From contig NZ_BDIY01000012.1 in assembly GCF_002072155.1 (NCBI RefSeq), positions 38,576 to 102,575 on the forward strand: a stretch of 64,000 bases of DNA, given 5' to 3'. Position 1 is the first letter of the stretch; every line of letters starts with the position of its first letter. The stretch comes from Roseovarius sp. A-2. GTDB lineage: Bacteria > Pseudomonadota > Alphaproteobacteria > Rhodobacterales > Rhodobacteraceae. Below are positions 8,597 through 18,197 of the stretch, piece after piece. Below the pieces are notes generated by a model, which ran no database searches, had not been told where the DNA came from, and saw nothing but the letters and a program-made list of their open reading frames with translations. The position numbers and the translations under genes are program-made.

Positions 8597-9820
8597 TTAT
8601 TCCGTGTTAAGCGTAAAACCTGCAACAAGTTCGACATGCGCCGACCAGCGAAATTGATCAATCACGCGCACCGGTCCGATCAGGTAGCCCTGTGACATCA
8701 GATGACGCGCGTCGCGGGCAAAGCTGAGCGGGTTGCAGGACACATAGGCCAGGCGCGGCAGGCGGGCGCGGGCAATTTCGGCGATCTGCGCCTCGGCCCC
8801 GGCGCGGGGCGGGTCGATCACCGCGCCGTCAAAGCGCGCCAGCTCATCCGGCAGGAGCGGGCGGCGGAAGAGATCGCGCGCCTCGGTGGTGACGGGCTTG
8901 AGGCCCTGCGCGTGTCGCCAGCCCGCGTCGAGTGCCTCGATCATGGCGCGATCGCCCTCGACCGCATGAACGGGTGCGCGACGCGCCAGCGGCAGCGCAA
9001 AGGTGCCGCAGCCCGCGAACAGGTCGACGATGCGGGTGGCATCATTCAGAATCATCTCTGTTTCTGCCAAAAGGGCGGCTTCACCCTCTGCCGTGGCCTG
9101 AAGGAAGGCCCCCGGCGGAGGTGTCACGAGGGCAGAGCCAAAGCCTTGTTGCGGCGGGCGGCGGGTGACCACCACCTCGCCGTCCCAGGCCAGCCGCGCC
9201 ACATCATGTTTCTGCGCCAGCCCCGCCAGAGTGATACGCAACGGACCATCCAGCGGCTTGCCCCCGTGCACCGCCACGTCGAGACCACCGAGAGAGAGCG
9301 TGACACTCACGGCAAGCGGGGCCTTGCGGCTTGTCCCGTCCAGCGCCAGATCCTCAGCCAGCGGCAGAATCGGCATCAACTCGGGGTGCAGCAGGCGGCA
9401 ATCGGGGATCTCGATGATCGTGTCGCTGCCGCGCGCGTGAAAGCCCGCCATCGCGCCCTTTTTCGTGCGCCGGGCGGCCAGTGTCGCCCGGCGGCGGGAA
9501 TTCGGGAGGGAGGTGTAAACAGGCCCTATCTCGGCGGAAATATCATGCGCGGCGAGCGCGGTTTCGATGACCTGGCGTTTCCACCGCGCGGTGAAATCAT
9601 CTGATGCGTGCTGCAACTGACAGCCTCCGCAGGATTTGAAATGCCGACATGGTGGCGCCACGCGATCCGGCGAGGGGGTGACAATGCGAATATCGCGCAG
9701 GGTCTGACCGTCGGGCGTGCCGGTTATCTCCTCACCCGGCAGGGTGAGCGGTGCGAAAAGCGGGCCCTCGGCGATTCCGTCGCCCTGATGGCCGAGGCGG
9801 TTGATCTGATGGGTCGTCAT
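8597..9820 (-). CDS. rlmD: 23S rRNA (uracil-5-)-methyltransferase family (RlmD/RumA)
   Basis: A 407-residue TrmA/RumA-family RNA m5U methyltransferase. Iron-sulfur cluster ligands Cys58, Cys64 and Cys67 lie in CRHFKSCGGCQLQ, with a fourth Cys in PDCRLLHPE. The SAM site is VDLFAGCGTFALPLA, followed by DPPRAG and the catalytic Cys362 in YVSCNPLSFARD. A TRAM-like N-terminal segment is present. The start overlaps the cca stop by 4 nt (ATGA), indicating translational coupling. The exact uridine cannot be told; the symbol follows the closest well-known member. Confidence 0.85.
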   Translation of the reverse strand: MTTHQINRLGHQGDGIAEGPLFAPLTLPGEEITGTPDGQTLRDIRIVTPSPDRVAPPCRHFKSCGGCQLQHASDDFTARWKRQVIETALAAHDISAEIGPVYTSLPNSRRRATLAARRTKKGAMAGFHARGSDTIIEIPDCRLLHPELMPILPLAEDLALDGTSRKAPLAVSVTLSLGGLDVAVHGGKPLDGPLRITLAGLAQKHDVARLAWDGEVVVTRRPPQQGFGSALVTPPPGAFLQATAEGEAALLAETEMILNDATRIVDLFAGCGTFALPLARRAPVHAVEGDRAMIEALDAGWRHAQGLKPVTTEARDLFRRPLLPDELARFDGAVIDPPRAGAEAQIAEIARARLPRLAYVSCNPLSFARDARHLMSQGYLIGPVRVIDQFRWSAHVELVAGFTLNTE

Positions 9821-10962
9821 AGCAGGTCCTCACGGCTTAGTGTGAAACACGACGCGATCCAGCGATCCTCCAGTTCTTGCAGCTTTTGGCCAAGGGCGGG
9901 ACCGGTGTAACCCGGCATGAGATCGGCAGGCTTGACCGGAAACGTGGCCGTCGCACCGCGTTCGAGTGTCTCCGAGGCCTTCGGTCCAAGCGGAGTATCG
10001 AGAAGAGCGGCCCGCAGGAGCAGCATATCCATGCCATCCGTCACGCCGTACCGATATCCAAGCTCGGCGGGCGGCATGGTGGAGGACGCACCGTTGCGCA
10101 AGAGCGCGAGCCGCCTGGCCTCGGCCCGTGACAGGCGCAGACGGTCGGAAATACCCTCACCGCCCAGTGCAGCAAGACGGCGCAGGGCATTTGGGGCCGT
10201 ATTTGTCTCTGATTCAAGATGCACGAGCGGCGCGAGGGGCCGTGCATCCGCCCCCGGCAGGATCGTCGAAAGCACGCCGGTCATCTGCATCGCGGCCACC
10301 GAGGGAGCAGGATCGGGCGCGGCAAGCAGTTTGCGCATTTCGGCCCCGACACGCTCGCGCGAGAGCCCGGCCAGACCGCCGAGATGGGTGGCGCAGGCGG
10401 CGAGCGCGTCGGGGTCGAGACCGGCCTCTGCATCACCATAGCAGGCATGAAAGCGAAAAAAGCGGAGGATGCGCAGGTAATCTTCCTTGATCCGTGTCGC
10501 GCCATCGCCGATGAACCGCACGCGGCGGGCGATCAGATCGTCGATGCCGCCCAAAGGATCGATCACGGTGCCGTCGGGGCGGGCATAAAGCGCATTCATC
10601 GTGAAATCACGGCGGCGGGCATCGGCGTGCAGGTCCGTGCCAAAGGCCACCCGCGCGTGCCGCCCGAACGTATCCACATCCTCGCGAAAGGTGGTGACCT
10701 CATGCGGCGTGCCATCTGAAACCACGGTGACGGTGCCGTGGTCGATGCCGGTGGGCACGGGTTTCAGCCCGGCATCGGCGGCAAGCTGCATTACAGCTTG
10801 CGGCAGCGCATCCGTGGCGATGTCGATATCGCCGACTGGTATCCCCAAGAGCGCGTTGCGCACGCAGCCGCCGACGAAAAGCGCCTGGTGCCCGGCCTCG
10901 GTCAGCGCAGCGCAGACCGCCTGCGTGGCGGGCGCGGTGATCCAGCTGCCCGAGAGCTTCAT
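9817..10962 (-). CDS. cca: CCA tRNA nucleotidyltransferase
   Basis: A 381-residue class II tRNA nucleotidyltransferase that adds or repairs the 3' CCA of tRNAs. Conserved GGCVRN is at 31-36, the catalytic pair D45/D47 is in GDIDIAT, RRRDFTMNALYARPDG is the base-flipping region, and EDYLRILRFFRF is the head-neck motif. The ATG at 10962 overlaps the upstream nudL stop by 4 nt, and the stop overlaps the rlmD start by 4 nt. Its position between a CoA Nudix enzyme and an RNA methyltransferase is typical of this family. Confidence 0.93.
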   Translation of the reverse strand: MKLSGSWITAPATQAVCAALTEAGHQALFVGGCVRNALLGIPVGDIDIATDALPQAVMQLAADAGLKPVPTGIDHGTVTVVSDGTPHEVTTFREDVDTFGRHARVAFGTDLHADARRRDFTMNALYARPDGTVIDPLGGIDDLIARRVRFIGDGATRIKEDYLRILRFFRFHACYGDAEAGLDPDALAACATHLGGLAGLSRERVGAEMRKLLAAPDPAPSVAAMQMTGVLSTILPGADARPLAPLVHLESETNTAPNALRRLAALGGEGISDRLRLSRAEARRLALLRNGASSTMPPAELGYRYGVTDGMDMLLLRAALLDTPLGPKASETLERGATATFPVKPADLMPGYTGPALGQKLQELEDRWIASCFTLSREDLL

Positions 10963-11564
10963 CGCGGACCTGCCATTTCGGCCATGTTGCGCAGGATGCG
11001 CGCGGTTGCCCCCCAGATGTAATAGGGACCGAACGGCACCGAGTAATAGCGCCGCCAATCCCCGCGCCAGCGGCGCTTTTCGACCCTGAACCGGCCTAAA
11101 TCCAACAAATGCGCCAACGGCACCTCGAACACTTCTGCAACCTCGCCGACCTCTGGCACCGGGGTAAAGGGCGCGGAAATACGGGCCAGAACCGGCGTCA
11201 CGTCAAAGCCGGTTACCGTCTCGTGCCGGGGCAGAAAACCGAGCGTTTCGACTTGGGCCGGATCGAGGCCGATTTCCTCCTGCGCCTCGCGCAGGGCGGT
11301 GGCGGTGATATCGGGGTCGGCCGCATCCTGTTTGCCACCCGGAAAGGCGATCTGGCCGGGGTGATGCTTGAGCGCGGAGGACCGCTTGGTGAGGATCACG
11401 CGCGGCATGCCCCCGCTGCAAAGCACCGGTACCAGCACCCCTGCGGCGCGGAGTTTGCGCCCGGGCGGCAGGCGCACCTCGGGGTTCAGGTCATAATCGG
11501 ACGACCCCGCGCGCCCAGACCCGAGCGCCGCGAGGATTGGGGCAAGCGGGTCACGCACCGTCAC
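10959..11564 (-). CDS. CoA pyrophosphatase (Nudix, NudL/NUDT7 type)
   Basis: A Nudix hydrolase of about 201 residues. The CoA-specific signature LTKRSSALKHHPGQIAFPGG precedes the Nudix box, which carries REAQEEIGL. Members cleave CoA or acyl-CoA to phosphopantetheine plus 3',5'-ADP. A GTG at 11564 is preferred because AAAGGGG lies just upstream; an ATG at 11582 is also possible. Either start lies inside the end of hslO, so the two genes overlap. The stop overlaps cca by 4 nt. Confidence 0.88.
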   Translation of the reverse strand: MTVRDPLAPILAALGSGRAGSSDYDLNPEVRLPPGRKLRAAGVLVPVLCSGGMPRVILTKRSSALKHHPGQIAFPGGKQDAADPDITATALREAQEEIGLDPAQVETLGFLPRHETVTGFDVTPVLARISAPFTPVPEVGEVAEVFEVPLAHLLDLGRFRVEKRRWRGDWRRYYSVPFGPYYIWGATARILRNMAEMAGPR

Positions 11565-12546
11565 CGGGCCCCTTTGGCGCATCGAACCCCAGCGTTGCGG
11601 GATCGAGCCGGTAATGCGCGCCGCAGAACTGGCAATCAGCAGTCACGATCCCGTCATCGGTGGTCATCTTTTCAATGTCCTTGGCCGAATAGATCGACAG
11701 GCTGTTGCGCACGCGCTCTTCTGAACAGGTGCAGCCAAAGCGCACCGGTTGCAGGTCGAAAACGCGCGGAGCCTCTTCGTGAAACAGCCGCACGAGCAGG
11801 TCCGTGGGTGCCACGGACGGCCCGATCAGTTCGAGATCCTCGACCGTATCGAGCAGCATGTTCGCGCGATTCCAGTTCTCGGCATCGTCACCATCGACGA
11901 TATCGCGCGCCTGCAATAGCCCTTCCTCGCCCGACCCGCCGCCGCTGGCAAAGGGCGAGGCCTTGGGCATGTGTTGCAGCATCACGCCCCCGGCGCGCCA
12001 ATGCTCCACCCCGCCCGCCTCGTGCGATTTGCCAAAGCTGAGGGCAAAGCGCGTGGGCAATTGTTCGGACTGGGCGAAATAGGCCTCGGCGCAATTGCGC
12101 AACGCCTTGCCCGCGATCGGGGTAATGCCCTGATAAGGCGTCATTCCCTGCCCCTGATCGAGCAGAACGGCGAAATATCCCTCGCCCAACTGCCCGAACG
12201 GTGCGCCATCGTTGAGCCGGTCAGGATCAAAGCTGGCGTAGGCGCGCATACGCGCTGGCTCGCCCTCTTCTGATGGCCCGAAATAATCGGTGGCGATCAT
12301 CTTTACCGCGCCCTTGGTCTGGACCTGAAGCGACAGCTTCCACCGCAGCTTGATCGTCTGGCCGATGAGCGCGGTCAAAAGCGCCATTTCGGCGATCAGC
12401 GCCTCGACCTGCGGTGGGTAATCATGCTGTTTCAGGATACCGTCCAGCACCCCGTCGAGCCGCGCCACGCGGCCCCGGATATCGGCATGATCGAGCTGGA
12501 ACGGCAGGATCGTATCGTCCCAGGCGATTTTCTGTCCAAGAGTCAT
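11551..12546 (-). CDS. hslO: Redox-regulated chaperone Hsp33
   Basis: A 331-residue Hsp33. The zinc switch is complete: Cys272-x-Cys274 (GCTCSE) and Cys305-x-x-Cys308 (DCQFCG). Oxidation of these cysteines activates holdase function against aggregation in E. coli. The segment GAVKMIATDYFGPSEEGEPA belongs to the substrate-binding domain. It is first in a minus-strand operon with nudL, cca and rlmD, linking oxidative-stress protection with RNA maturation by transcription. The start is ATG at 12546. Confidence 0.96.
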   Translation of the reverse strand: MTLGQKIAWDDTILPFQLDHADIRGRVARLDGVLDGILKQHDYPPQVEALIAEMALLTALIGQTIKLRWKLSLQVQTKGAVKMIATDYFGPSEEGEPARMRAYASFDPDRLNDGAPFGQLGEGYFAVLLDQGQGMTPYQGITPIAGKALRNCAEAYFAQSEQLPTRFALSFGKSHEAGGVEHWRAGGVMLQHMPKASPFASGGGSGEEGLLQARDIVDGDDAENWNRANMLLDTVEDLELIGPSVAPTDLLVRLFHEEAPRVFDLQPVRFGCTCSEERVRNSLSIYSAKDIEKMTTDDGIVTADCQFCGAHYRLDPATLGFDAPKGPGDGA

Positions 12547-12624
12547 GGGGTTTCCTTATGCGCCTTGGTTCGGCATATCGCGTGTATGTAGGCAGGACAA
12601 GACGGGGCACCAAGGGGGCAAGCC

Positions 12625-13068
12625 ATGATCCGGAGATTCGGCGAGGCACCGCGTCACGATGTGCGCTACCGGTTGCGGCCCGGGGTCTATGCGATTCTGC
12701 CGCGGGGTCGGCATCTGCTTGTGACGCATCAGGCCGAGCCGGTGCCGGAACTGCAATTGCCGGGCGGCGGGATCGACCCGGGCGAACATCCGCTGCGCGC
12801 GCTGCATCGCGAGGTTTACGAGGAAACCGGCTGGACCATCGCGCGGCCCCGTCGGATCGGGGCATTCCGGCGGTTCACCTATATGCCGGACTACGGGTTC
12901 TGGGCGGAAAAGCTCTGCGTGGTCTACCGCGCCGATCCGGTGCGTGCCCTCGGCGCACCGACAGAGCCGGGACATCGCGCGGTCTTGATCACTCCAGAGA
13001 ATGCGGCAGAGCAGCTTGGCAATTCAGGGGACCGGCATTTCGTCAGCCGGGCATTGGATCTGGCCTGA
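12625..13068 (+). CDS. Nudix hydrolase
   Basis: A 147-residue Nudix protein. The Nudix box, residues 47-69, begins GGGIDPGEHPLRAL and ends HREVYEETGW, with the metal-binding REVYEE set intact. The rest of the protein (RRFTYMPDYGFWAEKLCVVY) does not point to a specific substrate; candidates include dinucleoside polyphosphates and oxidised nucleotides. The start is ATG at 12625 in the gap after hslO. The 3' end overlaps the convergent receiver-phosphatase gene by 26 nt. Confidence 0.85.
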   Translation: MIRRFGEAPRHDVRYRLRPGVYAILPRGRHLLVTHQAEPVPELQLPGGGIDPGEHPLRALHREVYEETGWTIARPRRIGAFRRFTYMPDYGFWAEKLCVVYRADPVRALGAPTEPGHRAVLITPENAAEQLGNSGDRHFVSRALDLA

Positions 13069-14326
13069 ATTCCAGCAGAACTGCGGAGATATCGTCCTGA
13101 AAATCCGCGTCCCCGGCGAAATCCGACAGTTTCCAGATCAGAGATTCGAGAAAGGCGGGGCCGCGTGTCTGGCGCAGATCGCGTAGGATGCGGGCAAGCC
13201 CTGTCTCGTCGAGCAGCGCACCATCGCGCGCGGCACATTCGGTGATGCCGTCAGAATGGATCATGAGCCTGTCACCGGGGGCCATCGTGACCTCGAACTG
13301 CTGGAACTCGGCGGCGTCGATCAGTCCCACGGGGAGGCCGCCCTGACCGATGAACTCCACCGCACCGCCCGCGCGTTGCAGCGCCGGGTAGGGATGCCCC
13401 GCCTGCGCGATGACGACATGGCCACTCTGAAGGTCGACATCGGCGAGCGCGATGGTGAAATAATGCTCGGTCTCCATCTCGGACATGATCACACGGTTGA
13501 GCATGGCGATCGCCTCGGCGGGGGGGCGTGGGGCAAAGCCGCCACAGTGCGTTTTCTGCAAGGCGAGGTTCTGTTCGGGTACCGAGGATGACAGATATCC
13601 CGCCAGCCGCGCTGTCATCAGCGCCGAACTGATACCATGTCCGGACACGTCGATCCCATAGAGACCGATGCGGCCCTCGCTAATCGGGAACATGCCAACC
13701 AGATCACCACCCACATGCCCCGCCGATTGCAAAAGCAATGACACCTCGGCTGTGCCGAAATCGCGATACCGTTCGCTGACCAGTGATTGTTGCAGCTTCT
13801 TGGCCTCGATCAGGTCGCTGTCGAGTGAATCATAGAGCGATTGCAGTTCATCGAGGGTAGAGGTGATCAGCCGGTTCTTGTCGGTCAGCTCCCGCTCCAT
13901 CTTAAGGATGCGCGCCCCGGCGGCGATGCGGGCGCGCAATTCGGCGGCATTGATCGGTTTGGTCAGAAAGTCATCCGCCCCGGCATCGAGGCCGAGCGCC
14001 ACCTCGTCCTTGTCGCTCTTGGATGTCAGCAGGATGAAATAGCCATAGCTGTCGCGGGCCATGTCGCGGAACGCCCGGCAGAATTCCAACCCGGTCATGC
14101 CCGGCATCATCCAGTCGCTGAGCACCAGATCAGGCGCGTAATCGGCGCAGATCCGGAGCGCGGAGCCGCCCGAGTCCGCCTCGCGCACGTCGAAGCCCCA
14201 GCGCTGCAGCGAGGCAGTCAGGATGCGGCGCTGCGCGCGGCTGTCATCGACGACAAGCACGCGGCGGATGACATTGCCGCCTGTCTCCACCCGTCCGCTT
14301 TCTGGTCTGAGCACCCGCACGATCAT
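13043..14326 (-). CDS. Response regulator with PP2C/SpoIIE phosphatase output (RbaY-like)
   Basis: A 427-residue fusion. The receiver domain (about 21-140) has acidic pocket D27/D28, phosphoacceptor D71 (LSDWMMPG) and K123 (LTKP). A coiled-coil linker (about 141-185) precedes a PP2C-like SpoIIE domain (about 190-420) with GGDLVG, YGIDVSGHGISSAL, HSDGITE and DDISAVLLEF metal-site motifs. The layout matches RbaY of Rhodobacter capsulatus, which dephosphorylates an anti-sigma antagonist and affects gene transfer agent production and stationary survival. No RbaV/RbaW partner is visible nearby. Divergent from an Hpt gene. Confidence 0.88.
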   Translation of the reverse strand: MIVRVLRPESGRVETGGNVIRRVLVVDDSRAQRRILTASLQRWGFDVREADSGGSALRICADYAPDLVLSDWMMPGMTGLEFCRAFRDMARDSYGYFILLTSKSDKDEVALGLDAGADDFLTKPINAAELRARIAAGARILKMERELTDKNRLITSTLDELQSLYDSLDSDLIEAKKLQQSLVSERYRDFGTAEVSLLLQSAGHVGGDLVGMFPISEGRIGLYGIDVSGHGISSALMTARLAGYLSSSVPEQNLALQKTHCGGFAPRPPAEAIAMLNRVIMSEMETEHYFTIALADVDLQSGHVVIAQAGHPYPALQRAGGAVEFIGQGGLPVGLIDAAEFQQFEVTMAPGDRLMIHSDGITECAARDGALLDETGLARILRDLRQTRGPAFLESLIWKLSDFAGDADFQDDISAVLLEFRPDPMPG

Positions 14327-14365
14327 CCCTTTGTCCTGTTCCTCCCTGCGATAGCGCGGACGGGC

Positions 14366-14380
14366 TTAACGATGGGTAAA
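14366..14380. promoter_or_regulatory. CtrA-like box between the phosphatase and Hpt genes
   Basis: TTAA-CGATGGG-TAAA matches the CtrA consensus TTAA-N7-TTAA at seven of eight fixed bases. It lies in the 141-nt divergent intergenic region (14327-14467). A second half-site-like TTAACATTA occurs at 14412. CtrA is known to control motility and gene transfer agents in Rhodobacteraceae; binding here is inference. Confidence 0.4.
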
Positions 14381-14467
14381 AGCTAAAACTGTGCAGGTTT
14401 CGATGTGCAGATTAACATTATCGAAGGGTTTGACGGGCACTGTTACAGGATTGAAGGAGGGCGGAGC

Positions 14468-14803
14468 ATGATCGACTGGAACCGCGTTCGAATCCTGCGG
14501 GATGAAATCGGGACCGATGCGTTCGAAGAGGTCGTCGAGTTGTTTCTCGAAGAGGTCGAGACCGAGATAGAGACGCTGCGCGCGCCGGATGCGGCGCTGG
14601 ATATCGAGGCGCAGTTGCATTTCCTTAAGGGCAGCGCGCTCAATCTCGGTTTTGCCGATTTCTCGGATCTTTGTCACCGTGGCGAGGGGGCCGCCGGCGC
14701 GGGTCGGGCGGCAGAGGTGAATCTGGAGCAAGTACTCGACTGTTTTGACCGGTCCAAGGCGGCGTTCCTGGCCGGGCTGACGGCAGAGGTGGTCGCCGCC
14801 TAG
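14468..14803 (+). CDS. Histidine phosphotransfer (Hpt) protein
   Basis: A 111-residue stand-alone Hpt domain. The phosphorylated histidine is His51 in LHFLKGSALNLG. The helical pattern (residues 15-40, 45-65, 85-108) fits the four-helix Hpt bundle. The ATG at 14468 has AAGGAGG about 7 nt upstream, which decides against longer starts. Its divergent position next to the receiver-phosphatase suggests a phosphorelay onto that receiver, an inference. The last 4 nt overlap the end of the convergent ilvA. Confidence 0.9.
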   Translation: MIDWNRVRILRDEIGTDAFEEVVELFLEEVETEIETLRAPDAALDIEAQLHFLKGSALNLGFADFSDLCHRGEGAAGAGRAAEVNLEQVLDCFDRSKAAFLAGLTAEVVAA

Positions 14804-16038
14804 ATCAGGAACTCCGCCAACACCTCGTCACGGGTGATGTCGCGGTAATCGAACCCGGCATCGTCCAGCTTGCGCAAGATATGAACGAAATTCTCGGGGC
14901 GCATCGTCTCGATCCCGATCAGGACGGAGCCGAAGTTGCGCGCCGACTTCTTGAGATACTCGAACCGTGCGATATCGTCCTCTGGGCCAAGTATCTCAAG
15001 GAAGTCGCGCAAGGCTCCGGGGCGCTGCGGCATGCGCAGGATAAAGTATTTTTTGACCCCCGAGTAGCGCTGCGCGCGTTCCTTGACCTCGGGCAGGCGT
15101 TCGAAATCGAAATTGCCGCCCGAGGTGACGCAGACCACGGTCTTGCCCTGGATCACGTCGCCCATGTCCTTGAGCGCATCGACGGCGAGCGCGCCTGCGG
15201 GCTCCAGCACGATACCCTCGATATTGAGCATTTCCAGCATCGTGGTGCAAAGCCGGTCCTCGTCGATCACCCGGGCCTGCGCGGGATCAAGATCGGCGAG
15301 GCGCGCAAAGGTGCGCTTGCCAATCTGCGCCACGGCGGCCCCGTCGGCGAAATTATCGACATGGCGCAGGCGCACCGGTTCCCCGGCGGCAAGGGCCGCG
15401 GCAAGACAGGCCCCGCCCGCAGGCTCGATCAGTGTCAGGTTGACGCTATCGCCCATGTAGCTTCGCACCCCGGCCGATAGCCCGCCACCACCCACCGGCA
15501 GGATCAGGTGATCGGGCATGCCACCCAACTGCGCCTCGATCTCGACGGCGACGCTGGCCTGCCCTTCGATCACGTCCTCGTCGTCGAAGGGAGACAGGAA
15601 ATGCCCGCCCACCTTGGTGCAATAGGCCTGGGCGGCCTGCAGCGTGTCGTCGAAATAATCGCCGGTCAGGCGGATCGACACCGCATCGCCCCCGAATTTC
15701 TCGGTCTTGCCGATCTTTTGCTGCGGTGTCGTGACCGGCATGAAAATCACACCCTTAACCCCGAAATGCCGACACATGAAGGCCACACCCTGGGCATGAT
15801 TGCCGGCACTGGCGCAGACGAATTGCGTGATCTCGGACCGCGCCGCCAGAGCCTTGCGCATGGCGTTGAACGCGCCGCGCAGCTTGTAGGAGCGCACCGG
15901 GCTCAGATCCTCGCGCTTGAGCAGGATCTCGGCCCCGTAGCGATCCGACAGGTGATCGTTGCGTTGCAGCGGCGTCGGCTCGAACACGGCGCGCATGGCG
16001 GCCTCGGCTTGGCGGGCGTTATTCTGGAACTCGGTCAT
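14800..16038 (-). CDS. ilvA: Threonine ammonia-lyase (threonine dehydratase)
   Basis: A 412-residue PLP enzyme that deaminates threonine to 2-oxobutyrate. The PLP Schiff-base lysine is Lys52 ([11 protein letters not shown]), with the phosphate cup [12 protein letters not shown] single C-terminal ACT-like domain (about 335-410: [20 protein letters not shown]) gives allosteric control, unlike the two-ACT E. coli IlvA; the length fits the shorter class. The start is ATG at 16038. Its 3' end overlaps the Hpt gene by 4 nt. It is divergent from argG. Confidence 0.93.
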   Translation of the reverse strand: MTEFQNNARQAEAAMRAVFEPTPLQRNDHLSDRYGAEILLKREDLSPVRSYKLRGAFNAMRKALAARSEITQFVCASAGNHAQGVAFMCRHFGVKGVIFMPVTTPQQKIGKTEKFGGDAVSIRLTGDYFDDTLQAAQAYCTKVGGHFLSPFDDEDVIEGQASVAVEIEAQLGGMPDHLILPVGGGGLSAGVRSYMGDSVNLTLIEPAGGACLAAALAAGEPVRLRHVDNFADGAAVAQIGKRTFARLADLDPAQARVIDEDRLCTTMLEMLNIEGIVLEPAGALAVDALKDMGDVIQGKTVVCVTSGGNFDFERLPEVKERAQRYSGVKKYFILRMPQRPGALRDFLEILGPEDDIARFEYLKKSARNFGSVLIGIETMRPENFVHILRKLDDAGFDYRDITRDEVLAEFLI

Positions 16039-16143
16039 CCCGTTTCAGTGCCGCAATCGGGGCGTGCTGGCAAGGGGCGCATCTTGCCCCGGCACCGAAA
16101 ACCGGCTAAGCGCGCTGCGATATCCGCGAGAGAGGGGAAACAC

Positions 16144-17370
16144 ATGTCCGCGCCCAAGAAAGTTGTTCTGGCCTATTCCGGGGGTCTCGATACCTCGATC
16201 ATCCTGAAATGGCTGCAGACCGAATATGGCTGCGAGGTAGTGACATTTACTGCCGATCTGGGGCAGGGTGAAGAGCTGGAGCCAGCGCGGGAAAAGGCGA
16301 AACTCCTCGGGATTAAAGAGGAGAATATCTATATCGAGGATGTGCGCGAGGAATTCGTGCGCGATTTCGTGTTTCCGATGTTCCGCGCCAATGCGCTCTA
16401 TGAAGGGCTCTATCTGCTGGGCACCTCGATTGCCCGTCCGCTGATTTCCAAGCGTCTGGTCGAAATCGCGGCCGAAACCGGCGCCGATGCCGTGGCGCAT
16501 GGCGCGACCGGTAAGGGCAACGATCAGGTGCGGTTCGAACTGGCGGCCTATGCGCTCAACCCCGATATCAAGGTGATTGCGCCCTGGCGGGAATGGGACC
16601 TGACCAGCCGCACACGACTGCTCGAGTTTGCGGAGAAAAACCAGATCCCGATCGCCAAGGACAAGCGCGGCGAGGCACCGTTCTCGGTCGATGCGAATCT
16701 GTTGCACACCTCAAGCGAGGGCAAGGTGCTGGAGGATCCGGCGGAGGCCGCGCCAGATTATGTCTATCAGCGCACGGTCAGCCCCGAGGCGGCCCCCGAT
16801 ACCCCCGAATTTATCGAGGTGACGTTCGAGAAGGGTGACGCGGTGGCGATCAATGGCGCGGCGATGAGCCCGGCCACGATCCTCACAAAGCTTAATGAAT
16901 TGGGCGGCAAGCATGGCATTGGGCGGCTCGACTTCGTGGAAAACCGATTCGTGGGCATGAAGTCGCGCGGTATTTACGAGACCCCGGGCGGCACGGTTCT
17001 GCTGGAGGCGCATCGCGGGATCGAGCAGATCACGCTCGACAGCGGTGCAGGGCATCTCAAGGATTCGCTGATGCCGCGATATGCGGAGCTGATTTACAAC
17101 GGTTTCTGGTTCAGCCCCGAACGCGAGATGTTGCAGGCGGCCATCGACAAGAGCCAGGAACATGTCAGCGGCACGGTGCGGCTCAAGCTCTACAAGGGGG
17201 CGGCGACGACCGTCGGGCGCTGGTCCGATCACAGCCTTTATTCCGAGGCACATGTGACCTTTGAGGAGGATGCCGGGGCCTATGATCAGAAGGACGCGGC
17301 GGGCTTCATTCAGTTGAATGCGTTGCGGCTGAAATTGCTGGCCGCGCGCAACAGGCGCCTCAAGGGCTGA
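16144..17370 (+). CDS. argG: Argininosuccinate synthase
   Basis: A 408-residue enzyme that joins citrulline and aspartate in an ATP-dependent step of arginine synthesis. The P-loop-like ATP motif AYSGGLDTS is at 9-17, [14 protein letters not shown] and [19 protein letters not shown] segments are typical, and the length matches the family. The ATG at 16144 follows GAGAGGGG. The reading frame is open far upstream, but that part lies over ilvA and encodes nothing recognisable. The 3' end overlaps the convergent sulfotransferase-like gene by 11 nt. Confidence 0.97.
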   Translation: MSAPKKVVLAYSGGLDTSIILKWLQTEYGCEVVTFTADLGQGEELEPAREKAKLLGIKEENIYIEDVREEFVRDFVFPMFRANALYEGLYLLGTSIARPLISKRLVEIAAETGADAVAHGATGKGNDQVRFELAAYALNPDIKVIAPWREWDLTSRTRLLEFAEKNQIPIAKDKRGEAPFSVDANLLHTSSEGKVLEDPAEAAPDYVYQRTVSPEAAPDTPEFIEVTFEKGDAVAINGAAMSPATILTKLNELGGKHGIGRLDFVENRFVGMKSRGIYETPGGTVLLEAHRGIEQITLDSGAGHLKDSLMPRYAELIYNGFWFSPEREMLQAAIDKSQEHVSGTVRLKLYKGAATTVGRWSDHSLYSEAHVTFEEDAGAYDQKDAAGFIQLNALRLKLLAARNRRLKG

Positions 17371-18079
17371 GGGCCACAGCGCGCAGTCGGTCATAGGCGG
17401 GCATCGCCGCCTCGGCCAATGCGGCGCGCGCACCATCAAGCGCGGGCGGGGGCCCCTCGGCGGCGGCAAAGCCGGTGCTGTCATGCACCGCCCCGTACCA
17501 ATGCGCCGCCCAGACCCCGTCATCAGCATGGCCACCGCGCGGCCACGCGAGCATGGAGGGCGTCCAGTTCAGGCCGATGGCGGCGCAGAGACGTTGCAGC
17601 ATGGTCTCGGGGTCACGGCGGATATCGGCGGAATCGATGACGACTGGCGATTGCCCTGCGGATACCAGTTGATCGTAAAGCTCAACCTGCTGGACAAAGC
17701 CGATATCGGCGAGCGTCGGGTTGTCATACTTGGCCGAGAAACTGGCGGCGACGCGCGCCGGGTGGCGGATGAGAAAAACGTTGGTCAGCTCATTCACCCA
17801 GTCGCGCGGCACGCCGGGAATCATGTGCTGGGCCATGTGTTTCTGATAGAAATGCGGCTTTTGGGCCGGAACAGGACCTAATAGACCTTCCACCACGCGC
17901 AGGGGGTCTTGCGGCTGCGCAGCCATGATCGCGTCGCGCATCGGGTGATCGAGCCTGGTCTGCGCGAGGTAGGTGGCATAGAATGGCTCATCCACCACGG
18001 CACAATCGCCACGCGCGGCAAAGCTGTACATCATGGCGGTGGAAAGGTTCCGCGGCCCGGACCACGTGGCGATGCGCAT
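17360..18079 (-). CDS. Sulfotransferase-like P-loop protein
   Basis: A 239-residue protein. The N terminus [23 protein letters not shown] is the phosphate-binding loop of a sulfotransferase-like family (the domain also found fused in plant branched-chain-aminotransferase-like proteins), and [13 protein letters not shown] is the second nucleotide-binding motif. The true substrate is unknown. The ATG at 18079 is preferred because a GGGCGGGGC element precedes it; an ATG at 18106 is possible. It overlaps argG at the 3' end and is divergent from the TPMT-type gene. Confidence 0.78.
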   Translation of the reverse strand: MRIATWSGPRNLSTAMMYSFAARGDCAVVDEPFYATYLAQTRLDHPMRDAIMAAQPQDPLRVVEGLLGPVPAQKPHFYQKHMAQHMIPGVPRDWVNELTNVFLIRHPARVAASFSAKYDNPTLADIGFVQQVELYDQLVSAGQSPVVIDSADIRRDPETMLQRLCAAIGLNWTPSMLAWPRGGHADDGVWAAHWYGAVHDSTGFAAAEGPPPALDGARAALAEAAMPAYDRLRAVALSP

Positions 18080-18197
18080 CTCAGCCCCGCCCGGCAATGT
18101 GATCATTCGTCATCGTCAATCGCCCATCCCCCATGTTCACGGCATGCTAATCCTGTCTAGGATCGTCGAATCACCGATGCAACAAGAGAGGCAGGCA

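Noticed and set aside
15508..16143. Upstream extension of the argG reading frame
   Set aside because: It lies over ilvA on the other strand and has no argG-like residues; the ATG at 16144 has an RBS.
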